A program made the position numbers and the translations under genes. Source: an uncultured Lachnospiraceae bacterium (GTDB taxonomy: Bacteria; Bacillota; Clostridia; Lachnospirales; Lachnospiraceae). Taken from it: DNA of 40,686 bases. Below the pieces are notes generated by a model. The model worked only from the letters and a program-made list of their open reading frames with translations. It searched no databases and had not been told where the DNA came from. Where the stretch lies: assembly GCA_900316395.1 (NCBI GenBank), contig ONCT01000024.1, positions 1 to 40,686 of the forward strand, written 5' to 3'. Below are positions 8,355 through 15,714 of this stretch, in pieces (positions within the stretch are counted from its first letter, which is position 1; every line of letters starts with the position of its first letter).

Positions 8355-10031
8355 ATGTTAAAAAAATCGGCTCAATTTATTACTGCAATCTTAATGGTCA
8401 TTTCACTATCACTAACCATTACACCTATATATAACACTAGTGCCCAAAACAATAATGAGGGCATGGAACAATATGAAGAGACAAACTATCAGTTATTCCG
8501 TCCAAGCTATACAGGAGATGCTGCATGGTTAAATGACTTCGATCTAGAGGAGGACCCTGCTACTGCTGGGAAGGTAATACTAGTGAAATATGTTGGTACT
8601 GCTGAGAATCTTACAATTCCAGCCAAGGTAACAATTGGTACAACTGAATATGATGTCACATTATGTGATAGACCAGAATATTTCCTAAATACAAGTAATA
8701 CCGATGATAATAACACTACTAAATCAGTAACATTTGCCACAGGTTTTGATACAAGTAATGTTACTAATATGACTTATATGTTTTATAATTGCAAAGCACT
8801 TACCAGTATTAATATTAGCAGCTTCAATACTGAGAATGTTACTGATATGAATCATATGTTTTCGGAATGCTCATCTTTAAGTAATTTAGACCTTAGTAAC
8901 TTCGATCTTACCTCGCTATCAGATGATTTGAATCATGATAGTACGCTTCAAGATTGTACTTCTCTTCAAACTATTAATATCCCTATTAATCTCCATAAGG
9001 ATATTCCTTTGCCAGGTACATTTTGTAGAGAAGACAATCCAGATATTATTTACACCTCACTTCCAACAGCTCAAACGTCGAGTTTTATAATTGTGAAAGT
9101 CAATATTCCTACCACTGGAGTTACTGTAACTCCTACTAACCAAACTATAAATGTAGGTAATACATTTACCATAACTCCAACTGTTACTCCTGATAATGCT
9201 ACCGACAAAAGTATAATATGGACTAGTAGCGACGATACAATTGCTACAGTTGATGATAATGGTAAGGTAACAGCATTAATGGAAGGCACGGCTACTATTA
9301 CTGCAACCACTAATGATGGTGGTTTTACTGCATCATGCGTTATAACAGTAGTCAAGCGTGAAGGAAGAGTTACAGGTATAACTGTAACTCCAATTAGCAA
9401 GACTGCAAGTGTAGGAGAAATCTTCTTCGTTACACCTTATATAACGCCTGTGGATGCAGAAGATAAAAGCGTAACCTGGTCAAGCAGTAATCCATCTATT
9501 GCCACAGTTGATAGCAACGGCAAAGTAACAGCTATAAGGGAAGGCGTCGTTACAATTACGGCTACTACTAATGACGGCGGTCTTAAAGCCACTTGCACTG
9601 TTACTGTAATTGATTCTACTGCTGATGTTCATCGCTTCTATAATCCTATCAGTGGCGAACATTTATTTACAAGTAATGACGGTGAACGTTCATACCTTAC
9701 TGCTATTGGATGGAATTATGAAGGAGTTGCCTGGACTGCTCCTTATTCTTCAAATAGACCAGTATATAGAGTATTCAATCCTTATACAGGAGAACATCAT
9801 TATACTATGAATGACGACGAAATTAACTACTTACTGCTGACAGGTTGGAATAATGAAGGAATAAGTTGGTATTCAGTCAATACTAATACAAGAGGAACAC
9901 CTGTATATAGATTGTTCAATCCATATATAAAAGGCATAGGTGCTCATCATTACACAGTTAATACATCAGAACGAGATTATCTAATCTCACTAGGCTGGAA
10001 CTATGAAGGAATAGGCTGGTATGGATTATAA
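8355..10031 (+). CDS. Secreted BspA-like (DUF285) / BIG_2 / DUF5648 repeat protein
   Basis: Secreted modular protein (558 aa) of unknown ligand. A signal peptide spans about residues 1-32 (KK, hydrophobic ITAILMVISLSLTITP, cleavage near SAQ). A BspA-like DUF285 segment follows at about 115-190, with 'MFYNCKALTSINISSFNTENV' style repeats. Two BIG_2 immunoglobulin-like domains lie at about 251-335 and 338-419. Three DUF5648-like repeats (R-x-F/Y-NP-GEH-T...GW-EGI-WY) run from about 424 to the end. There is no LPXTG or transmembrane tail, so anchoring would be non-covalent or absent. A TTG lies two codons upstream, but ATG 8355 has AGGGG 9 nt before it and matches the start of the downstream paralogue. 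Adhesion or glycan binding is plausible from the domains but not shown. Confidence 0.88.
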   Translation: MLKKSAQFITAILMVISLSLTITPIYNTSAQNNNEGMEQYEETNYQLFRPSYTGDAAWLNDFDLEEDPATAGKVILVKYVGTAENLTIPAKVTIGTTEYDVTLCDRPEYFLNTSNTDDNNTTKSVTFATGFDTSNVTNMTYMFYNCKALTSINISSFNTENVTDMNHMFSECSSLSNLDLSNFDLTSLSDDLNHDSTLQDCTSLQTINIPINLHKDIPLPGTFCREDNPDIIYTSLPTAQTSSFIIVKVNIPTTGVTVTPTNQTINVGNTFTITPTVTPDNATDKSIIWTSSDDTIATVDDNGKVTALMEGTATITATTNDGGFTASCVITVVKREGRVTGITVTPISKTASVGEIFFVTPYITPVDAEDKSVTWSSSNPSIATVDSNGKVTAIREGVVTITATTNDGGLKATCTVTVIDSTADVHRFYNPISGEHLFTSNDGERSYLTAIGWNYEGVAWTAPYSSNRPVYRVFNPYTGEHHYTMNDDEINYLLLTGWNNEGISWYSVNTNTRGTPVYRLFNPYIKGIGAHHYTVNTSERDYLISLGWNYEGIGWYGL

Positions 10032-10099
10032 ATACTAGTTTTATTGAAAATATAAAAATACATACTATTGTAAAAATCACATTTAAGGAGAATCGTAAC

Positions 10100-12526
10100 A
10101 TGTTAAAAAAATCTGTCAAACTCATCACTGCAATTGCTATGGTAATTTCACTATCACTAACTATAACACCTTTATACAGCATTAGCGCTCAAGGTAATGA
10201 TGATGGTGCTAAGCAATATGAAATGACAAATTATCAGCTGACAACTTATACCGGAGATGCTGCGTGGTTAAATGACTTCGACTTCGATCTAATTCAAGAC
10301 GTCACTAATCCCAAAGTAATTCTCATAAGATATAAAGGCACGGCAGAGAATCTGAATATTCCTGCCACTGTAGAAATTGATTCAACACAATATGCTGTCA
10401 CATTATGCAATTCTCCTGAACACTTTCTAGATTCTGAAAACACAACCACAAAAAATCTTTCATTCGATCCTAATATTAACACAGATAATGTTGAAGACAC
10501 TAGCAATATGTTTATTAATTGTACTGCCCTTGAAACTGTAGATTTTGGCGGATTTGACACAGATAGCGTTAAAAATATGAGTGGTATGTTTGAAGGATGT
10601 ACATCACTTACTAGTCTTAACTTAAGCAACTTTAACCTCAGCGCACTAGCAAGTTATAATAAAATGCTTAATGGTTGTACTTCGCTTCAAACCATTAAGA
10701 CACCTACAAACCTTCAAAAAGACATTGCATTACCAGGCACATTTGTAAGACAAACCGATCCAAGTGTTAGTTACACCTATCTTCCAACAAACACTTCAGC
10801 AAGCTTTACAATCATCAGAGATACGCATGTCACTGGTATAACAGTTTCTCCTACTTCTAAAACAATTAAGGTTGGAGAAAACTTCATAATAACACCTACT
10901 GTAACGCCTGCAGATGCAACAGATAAAGTTGTTACATGGTCAAGTAGTAATAACGCAATCGCTTCAGTTGACACTACTGGTAAGGTAACAGGATTAAGCA
11001 CAGGAACAGCAACTATAACTGCAACTACTCATGATGGTGGATTAACAGCCACCTGTACCGTAACTGTCAGCAACACAACTATAAATGTAACAGGCATCAC
11101 ACTAGATACTACCGCAAAAACTATGGGTGTCGGAGAAACCTACAACTTAAAGCCTACTATAACACCTTCTAATGCTACGGATAAAAGTGTTGAATGGTTT
11201 AGTGGTAATCCTGCAGTAGCCTCAGTTGATACTACGGGTAAAGTAACGGCAAAAGCCATAGGAGTAGCTGTTATTACAGCCACTACTCATGATGGTAAAT
11301 ATAAAGCCACCTGTACAATAACAGTTAGCAACTCCAAGGTAAGCGTAACTGGCATTGAACTAACAACTACATCCAGAAATATGTATGCTGGCGACCAATA
11401 CATTTTACAAACAATTATCAAACCTGATAATGCAACTGACAAAAGTGTCACATGGACTAGTAGCAATCCTGCCATTGCCACAGTTGATGAAAACGGCATA
11501 GTATTAGCTCTAAAAACAGGAACAACTACTATTACCGCTACTACTAATGACGGTGGATTCAAGGCTAATTGCATAATAACTGTAACTGGTGAAGTAGTTA
11601 ATGTAACAGGCATTACTCTGTCTCCTACGACCAAAACTATGTATGCAGGAGAAAGTTCTATGCTAACGCCTACTATAACTCCTGACAACGCAACTAATAA
11701 AAGTGTTACATGGACAAGTAGTGACCCTACAATTGCTTCTGTTGATGAAAACGGCATAGTCAAAGCAATAAAGGAAGGAACAGCTACTATAACTGCTAAA
11801 ACAAATGATGGTGGTTTTACGGCCACTTGTACCGTAACAGTTAATAAGGGAACGCAAAAAGTTACAGGAATAACTTTAACACCAACTACTAATACTATTA
11901 AGCCTGGAGACAGCTTCGTTATAACACCTACCGTTACACCTTCTGATGCAGCTGACAAAAGTGTAACCTGGTCTAGTAACGATTCATCCATCGCTAGGGT
12001 TGACAGCACAGGCAAGGTTACTGCTCTAAAGGCAGGAACAGTTACCATTACCGCAACTACCAATGATGGCGGATATAAAGCCACTTGTACTGTTACTGTA
12101 GCTAATATAACCTCTATTAATATATATAGGCTCTATAATCCTTATAGTGGCGAGCATCTCTTCACAACTAATGATTGGGAACGCCAATATCTTGCTTCTA
12201 TCGGTTGGGATGATGAAGGCATTGCTTGGACGTCCCCATCCTCGTCTGGTGTCCCAGTATATAGATTATTCAACCCTTATAGCGGAGAACACCACTATAC
12301 ATCTAACCTAGGTGAAAGAAATTATCTAATAATATTAGGTTGGCTTGATGAGGGAATAGGTTGGTATTCGATTGATTACCATACAAAAGGAACGCCTATA
12401 TACAGATTATTCAATCCATATATAAGCGGTATAGGTGCACATCATTATACAAAAAACGAATTTGAACGTGATTATCTAAGAAGTTTAGGTTGGAATTATG
12501 AGGGAATAGGCTGGTATGGCATTTAA
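10100..12526 (+). CDS. Secreted DUF285 / five-BIG_2 / DUF5648 repeat protein (paralogue)
   Basis: Longer paralogue (808 aa) of the preceding gene, 68 bp downstream, with AAGGAG 9 nt before the ATG. It has a near-identical signal peptide (MLKKSVKLITAIAMVISLSL), a DUF285 segment at about 95-180, five BIG_2 domains starting near residues 241, 329, 414, 500 and 586 (period about 86 aa), then three DUF5648-like repeats from about 672 to the C-terminus ending NYEGIGWYGI. The first paralogue has only two BIG_2 domains, so domain number differs between copies, as expected from unequal recombination. No terminator is visible between the two genes, so they are probably co-transcribed. The gene ends 3 bp from the convergent prfC stop. 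A surface or secreted adhesin role is inference. Confidence 0.9.
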   Translation: MLKKSVKLITAIAMVISLSLTITPLYSISAQGNDDGAKQYEMTNYQLTTYTGDAAWLNDFDFDLIQDVTNPKVILIRYKGTAENLNIPATVEIDSTQYAVTLCNSPEHFLDSENTTTKNLSFDPNINTDNVEDTSNMFINCTALETVDFGGFDTDSVKNMSGMFEGCTSLTSLNLSNFNLSALASYNKMLNGCTSLQTIKTPTNLQKDIALPGTFVRQTDPSVSYTYLPTNTSASFTIIRDTHVTGITVSPTSKTIKVGENFIITPTVTPADATDKVVTWSSSNNAIASVDTTGKVTGLSTGTATITATTHDGGLTATCTVTVSNTTINVTGITLDTTAKTMGVGETYNLKPTITPSNATDKSVEWFSGNPAVASVDTTGKVTAKAIGVAVITATTHDGKYKATCTITVSNSKVSVTGIELTTTSRNMYAGDQYILQTIIKPDNATDKSVTWTSSNPAIATVDENGIVLALKTGTTTITATTNDGGFKANCIITVTGEVVNVTGITLSPTTKTMYAGESSMLTPTITPDNATNKSVTWTSSDPTIASVDENGIVKAIKEGTATITAKTNDGGFTATCTVTVNKGTQKVTGITLTPTTNTIKPGDSFVITPTVTPSDAADKSVTWSSNDSSIARVDSTGKVTALKAGTVTITATTNDGGYKATCTVTVANITSINIYRLYNPYSGEHLFTTNDWERQYLASIGWDDEGIAWTSPSSSGVPVYRLFNPYSGEHHYTSNLGERNYLIILGWLDEGIGWYSIDYHTKGTPIYRLFNPYISGIGAHHYTKNEFERDYLRSLGWNYEGIGWYGI

Positions 12527-12529
12527 CCT

Positions 12530-14119
12530 CTAATTCTTACTGAACTCTGTTAATTCTAGACCTTCATTACGATCTAAGGTCATACCAATAGACCATTCCT
12601 TCGCAAATAGAAGGAGTGGTCTTCCTTTCATATCCTTGACTTTTTTCATATCGCTGGTTCCGTTAATTGAATCAACGTCAATATCATCATTTGCAATCCA
12701 GCGGATGTATTCGTAAGGAAGATTCTCCATCTTAATCTCAACATTGTATTCATTGTTAAGACGATACTTAAGTACGTCGAATTGCAGCACGCCAACAACG
12801 CCTACAATAATCTCTTCCATTCCTGTATTGAACTCCTGGAATATCTGAATAGCACCCTCCTGAGCAATCTGGTTGATCCCCTTCATGAACTGCTTACGCT
12901 TCATTGTATCAACCTGTCTTACTCTTGCGAAATGCTCTGGTGCAAATGTTGGTATTCCTTCAAATTGGAATTTCTCCTTAGAATTGCTTATTGTATCACC
13001 AATAGAAAAGATTCCCGGGTCAAACACACCGATAATATCTCCAGCATAAGCTTCACTTACAATCTTCCTGTCAGAAGCCATCATCTGCTGTGGCTGAGAT
13101 AAGCGCATTTTCTTATCCCCCTGAATATGAGTAACCTCCATATTAGCATCGAATCTGCCTGAGCAAATTCTCATAAATGCAATTCTATCTCTATGGGCCT
13201 TATTCATATTAGCCTGAATCTTGAATACGAAAGCGCTAAAATCTTCAGAGAAAGGATCAATAATTCCATTATCTGACATTCTTGGAAGTGGCGATGATGT
13301 CATCTCTAAGAAATGCTTTAAGAATATCTCCACTCCGAAGTTAGTAAGGGCAGAACCGAAGAACACAGGGGATAACTCACCCTTACTTACAAGGTCAATA
13401 TCGAATTCTGCAGAAGCACCATCAAGAAGCTCGATTTCCTCTAACAGCTGCTCCATCTGCTCTGCTGTAATCTCATTAGTATCAGCCGCCTCGTCAACAG
13501 AGATTACCTTAGATACACCCTCCTTAGTACCCTTCATTGTGTCAGAGAATGTTGTAATCATTGAGGATTTCCTATCATATACACCTTTAAATTCCTTGCC
13601 AGAACCAATTGGCCAATTAATAGGACATGTTGGAAGTCCTAGCTCCTTCTCAATATCATCAAGAAGCTCGAATGTGTCGTTAGCATCTCTATCCATTTTA
13701 TTAATAAATGTGAATATAGGAATGTGTCTCATGGCACATACCTTGAATAGCTTTCTAGTCTGGGCCTCAACACCCTTGGATGCATCAATTACCATAACAG
13801 CTGAATCAGCCGCCATAAGAGTACGATATGTGTCCTCAGAGAAGTCCTGGTGACCAGGTGTATCAAGAATATTGATACAATAACCATCATAATTAAACTG
13901 GAGCACTGAAGAAGTTACAGAGATACCCCTCTCCTTCTCTATCTCCATCCAGTCTGATACAGCATGTCTTGCTGTGGCCTTACCCTTAACAGAGCCTGCC
14001 AGATTAATTGCACCACCATACAGTAGGAACTTCTCCGTAAGAGTTGTCTTACCAGCATCAGGGTGGGAAATTATGGCAAATGTTCTTCTCTTAGTTATCT
14101 CTTCTTTTAAACTAGACAT
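12530..14119 (-). CDS. prfC: Peptide chain release factor 3
   Basis: Translational GTPase RF3 (529 aa, normal length), which recycles RF1/RF2 from the ribosome after peptide release. Motifs visible are G1 SHPDAGKTTLTEK near residues 18-30, G3 DTPGHQDFSEDT, and G4 FINKMDRD. The C-terminal RF3 region FQEFNTGMEEIIVGVVGVLQ is present. The start ATG 14117-14119 follows AAGGAG with 5 nt spacing, only 9 bp after the deoB stop, so it is translated from the deoB message. It converges on the second surface-protein gene with 3 bp between the stops and no visible terminator. Confidence 0.96.
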   Translation of the reverse strand: MSSLKEEITKRRTFAIISHPDAGKTTLTEKFLLYGGAINLAGSVKGKATARHAVSDWMEIEKERGISVTSSVLQFNYDGYCINILDTPGHQDFSEDTYRTLMAADSAVMVIDASKGVEAQTRKLFKVCAMRHIPIFTFINKMDRDANDTFELLDDIEKELGLPTCPINWPIGSGKEFKGVYDRKSSMITTFSDTMKGTKEGVSKVISVDEAADTNEITAEQMEQLLEEIELLDGASAEFDIDLVSKGELSPVFFGSALTNFGVEIFLKHFLEMTSSPLPRMSDNGIIDPFSEDFSAFVFKIQANMNKAHRDRIAFMRICSGRFDANMEVTHIQGDKKMRLSQPQQMMASDRKIVSEAYAGDIIGVFDPGIFSIGDTISNSKEKFQFEGIPTFAPEHFARVRQVDTMKRKQFMKGINQIAQEGAIQIFQEFNTGMEEIIVGVVGVLQFDVLKYRLNNEYNVEIKMENLPYEYIRWIANDDIDVDSINGTSDMKKVKDMKGRPLLLFAKEWSIGMTLDRNEGLELTEFSKN

Positions 14120-14128
14120 ATGGTCTCC

Positions 14129-15298
14129 TTATAAATTGTTAAAATATTCTAGTATTGTGCCAGCGATATATGAATATGAATCCTTCACACCTAAGTTAGT
14201 ATTAGGTGTAATAGTATTGCCGTACATTAGTAGTGGCACGCACTCCCTGGTGTGGTCAGTGCCGGAATAGTCAGGGTCGCAGCCATGGTCAGCTGTGATT
14301 ATGAGTACATCTTCGCTTCGCATTTTAGATAGAAGCTCAGGGAGTCGGGTGTCAAAGTATGTTAGTGCTTTGGCGTAGCCATCTCTGTCTCGACGATGAC
14401 CGTATAGCATATCATAATCAACAAGATTAACAAAGCATAGGCCTTCAAAATCTCTGTCCATCATCTCTAGAGTCTTATCAATGCCATCTTCGTTACTTGT
14501 AGTTCTTACATAATCTGATATGCCTACACCTGCGAAGATATCATATATCTTGCCTACTGCAAGAGTATCAAAGCCATCGCCCATTAGCATATCTAGCATG
14601 GTATCTCTTGGTGGTTCTATTGAGAAATCATGACGATTGCTTGTTCTTACATATTTGCCGGACGAGCCAGTAAATGGTCTTGCTATGACACGACCAACAC
14701 CATGCTTTCCCGTAAGCATAGCTCTCGCCTTCTTACAATAATCATATAATTCCTCAACAGGAACTATATCCTCGTGAGCAGCAATCTGAAATACGGAATC
14801 CGCACTTGTATATACAATCAAATCACCAGTCTTAACATGCTCGTCACCATATACATTAATGACTTCTGTTCCTGAATATGGCAGATTACATAAGATTCCT
14901 CTACCTGTTAATTCCTTGAACTTATCAATAACCTCTATTGGAAATCCATTAGGATATGTAGGGAGCGGGCTATCTGATATAACTCCTGCAATCTCCCAAT
15001 GACCTATGGTTGTGTCTTTGCCGGCTGACGCTTCATTAAGTCTTGCTACGGCACCCTTATAGGAATCTATCTTGCTATTGGCGATGCTCTTATCTTCTCC
15101 TAGGCAATTCTTGCCTTCAAGACTTAATTCCATTCCATCTATATTAAAATATCCTAATTCACGCATATTAGGCATAGCAAAGTAAGGACTCTTAGAGCAT
15201 GACAAAAGTGTATTAGCACCCTCGTCGCCAAAGTCCTTAGCATCCTTGGCCAGTCCCATACCTACTGAATCTAATACTATTAAAAATACACGTTTCAT
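14129..15298 (-). CDS. deoB: Phosphopentomutase
   Basis: DeoB (389 aa) interconverts ribose-1- or deoxyribose-1-phosphate and the 5-phosphates, feeding nucleoside breakdown into central metabolism. It has the alkaline-phosphatase fold metal motifs: MKRVFLIVLDSVGMG at the N-terminus, GKDTTIGHWEIAG, and ADHGCDPDYSGTDHTREC. It works downstream of purine nucleoside phosphorylase, which lies 5 kb upstream on the same strand. The only ribosome-site-like sequence before ATG 15296-15298 is GAGGGG about 11 nt upstream, inside a degenerate half copy of the 51-bp repeat. Confidence 0.96.
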   Translation of the reverse strand: MKRVFLIVLDSVGMGLAKDAKDFGDEGANTLLSCSKSPYFAMPNMRELGYFNIDGMELSLEGKNCLGEDKSIANSKIDSYKGAVARLNEASAGKDTTIGHWEIAGVISDSPLPTYPNGFPIEVIDKFKELTGRGILCNLPYSGTEVINVYGDEHVKTGDLIVYTSADSVFQIAAHEDIVPVEELYDYCKKARAMLTGKHGVGRVIARPFTGSSGKYVRTSNRHDFSIEPPRDTMLDMLMGDGFDTLAVGKIYDIFAGVGISDYVRTTSNEDGIDKTLEMMDRDFEGLCFVNLVDYDMLYGHRRDRDGYAKALTYFDTRLPELLSKMRSEDVLIITADHGCDPDYSGTDHTRECVPLLMYGNTITPNTNLGVKDSYSYIAGTILEYFNNL

Positions 15299-15300
15299 TA

Positions 15301-15325
15301 TATGCGGGTCCCCTCTTACGACATA
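15301..15325. repeat. Degenerate half copy of the 51-bp hairpin repeat
   Basis: This stretch matches the right half of the adjacent full repeat (compare 15352-15376) with a few substitutions. It lies directly before the deoB start and supplies its ribosome-site-like sequence on the minus strand. Confidence 0.7.
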
Positions 15326-15376
15326 TTACCAGTCGTAAGGAATCCTCCCACTACGTGGGTCCCTCCTTACGACATA
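15326..15376. repeat. 51-bp intergenic hairpin repeat, copy 1
   Basis: This copy is identical over all 51 bases to 20838-20888. It folds on itself: outer arms TCGTAAGGA / TCCTTACGA and inner arms CCCAC / GTGGG around TAC. It lies between the rpsU terminator and deoB. It has no terminal T run, so it is not a simple terminator; a REP-like or small non-autonomous element is the likely class. Confidence 0.85.
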
Positions 15377-15380
15377 ACAT

Positions 15381-15409
15381 AAAATATGCACCACTAATAG
15401 TGGTGCATA
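15381..15409 (-). terminator. Rho-independent terminator of rpsU
   Basis: A perfect 10-bp stem TATGCACCAC / GTGGTGCATA with a 5-nt loop (15385-15409) is followed on the minus strand by TTTT. It begins 9 bases after the rpsU stop codon. Confidence 0.88.
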
Positions 15410-15417
15410 CATAATCA

Positions 15418-15594
15418 TTAATTATATTTGCGCTTTCTAGCAGCTTCTGACTTCTTCTTACGCTTAACAGAAGGCTTCTCATAATGCTCTCTCTTACGTA
15501 TCTCTTGCTGGATACCTGCCTTGGCGCAATTTCTCTTAAAACGACGAAGTGCGCTATCTAGCGATTCGCCTTCTTTTACTACTACACTTGACAT
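15418..15594 (-). CDS. rpsU: 30S ribosomal protein bS21
   Basis: Small basic ribosomal protein S21 (58 aa) of the 30S subunit, which helps mRNA selection at initiation. The sequence [20 protein letters not shown], then [20 protein letters not shown], and a lysine/arginine-rich tail are typical. A longer frame extends 13 codons upstream, but ATG 15592-15594 has GGAGGG about 8 nt before it and matches the family start, so I use it. The gene has its own strong promoter and terminator, so it is monocistronic. Confidence 0.97.
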   Translation of the reverse strand: MSSVVVKEGESLDSALRRFKRNCAKAGIQQEIRKREHYEKPSVKRKKKSEAARKRKYN

Positions 15595-15665
15595 ATCTTC
15601 AACCCTCCCTCCAGTTTGGATTGTGCTTACCAACTGACTGGGTAATAATCTATTGCACTTAAGGA

Positions 15666-15694
15666 ATTATACATATATTTAGTGATAAAGTCAA
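15666..15694 (-). promoter_or_regulatory. rpsU promoter
   Basis: Minus-strand -35 TTGACT (15689-15694), 17-bp spacer, -10 TATAAT (15666-15671). An inverted repeat GTCAAG-cgcaaa-CTTGAC (15690-15707) overlaps the -35; it could be the weak 3' hairpin of alaS or an operator. Confidence 0.8.
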
Positions 15695-15714
15695 GCGCAA
15701 ACTTGACATTATAC

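Noticed and set aside
11287..12084. Long minus-strand frame of 265 codons opposite the second surface protein.
   Set aside because: It is the antisense shadow of the BIG_2 repeats, valine- and leucine-rich because of the repeated threonine codons on the other strand.
9100..12110. CRISPR-like regular repeats in the surface-protein region.
   Set aside because: The periodicity is about 258 bp, is coding, and reflects Ig-like domains; no short identical repeats with unique spacers occur anywhere in the window.
13221..13853. Plus-strand frame of 210 codons opposite prfC.
   Set aside because: Serine-rich shadow of a well-conserved gene, with no ribosome site or recognisable domain.
15690..15707. 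GTCAAG / CTTGAC inverted repeat as a strong alaS terminator.
   Set aside because: A 6-bp stem with a weak T stretch that overlaps the rpsU -35 box; kept only as a note in the promoter entry.
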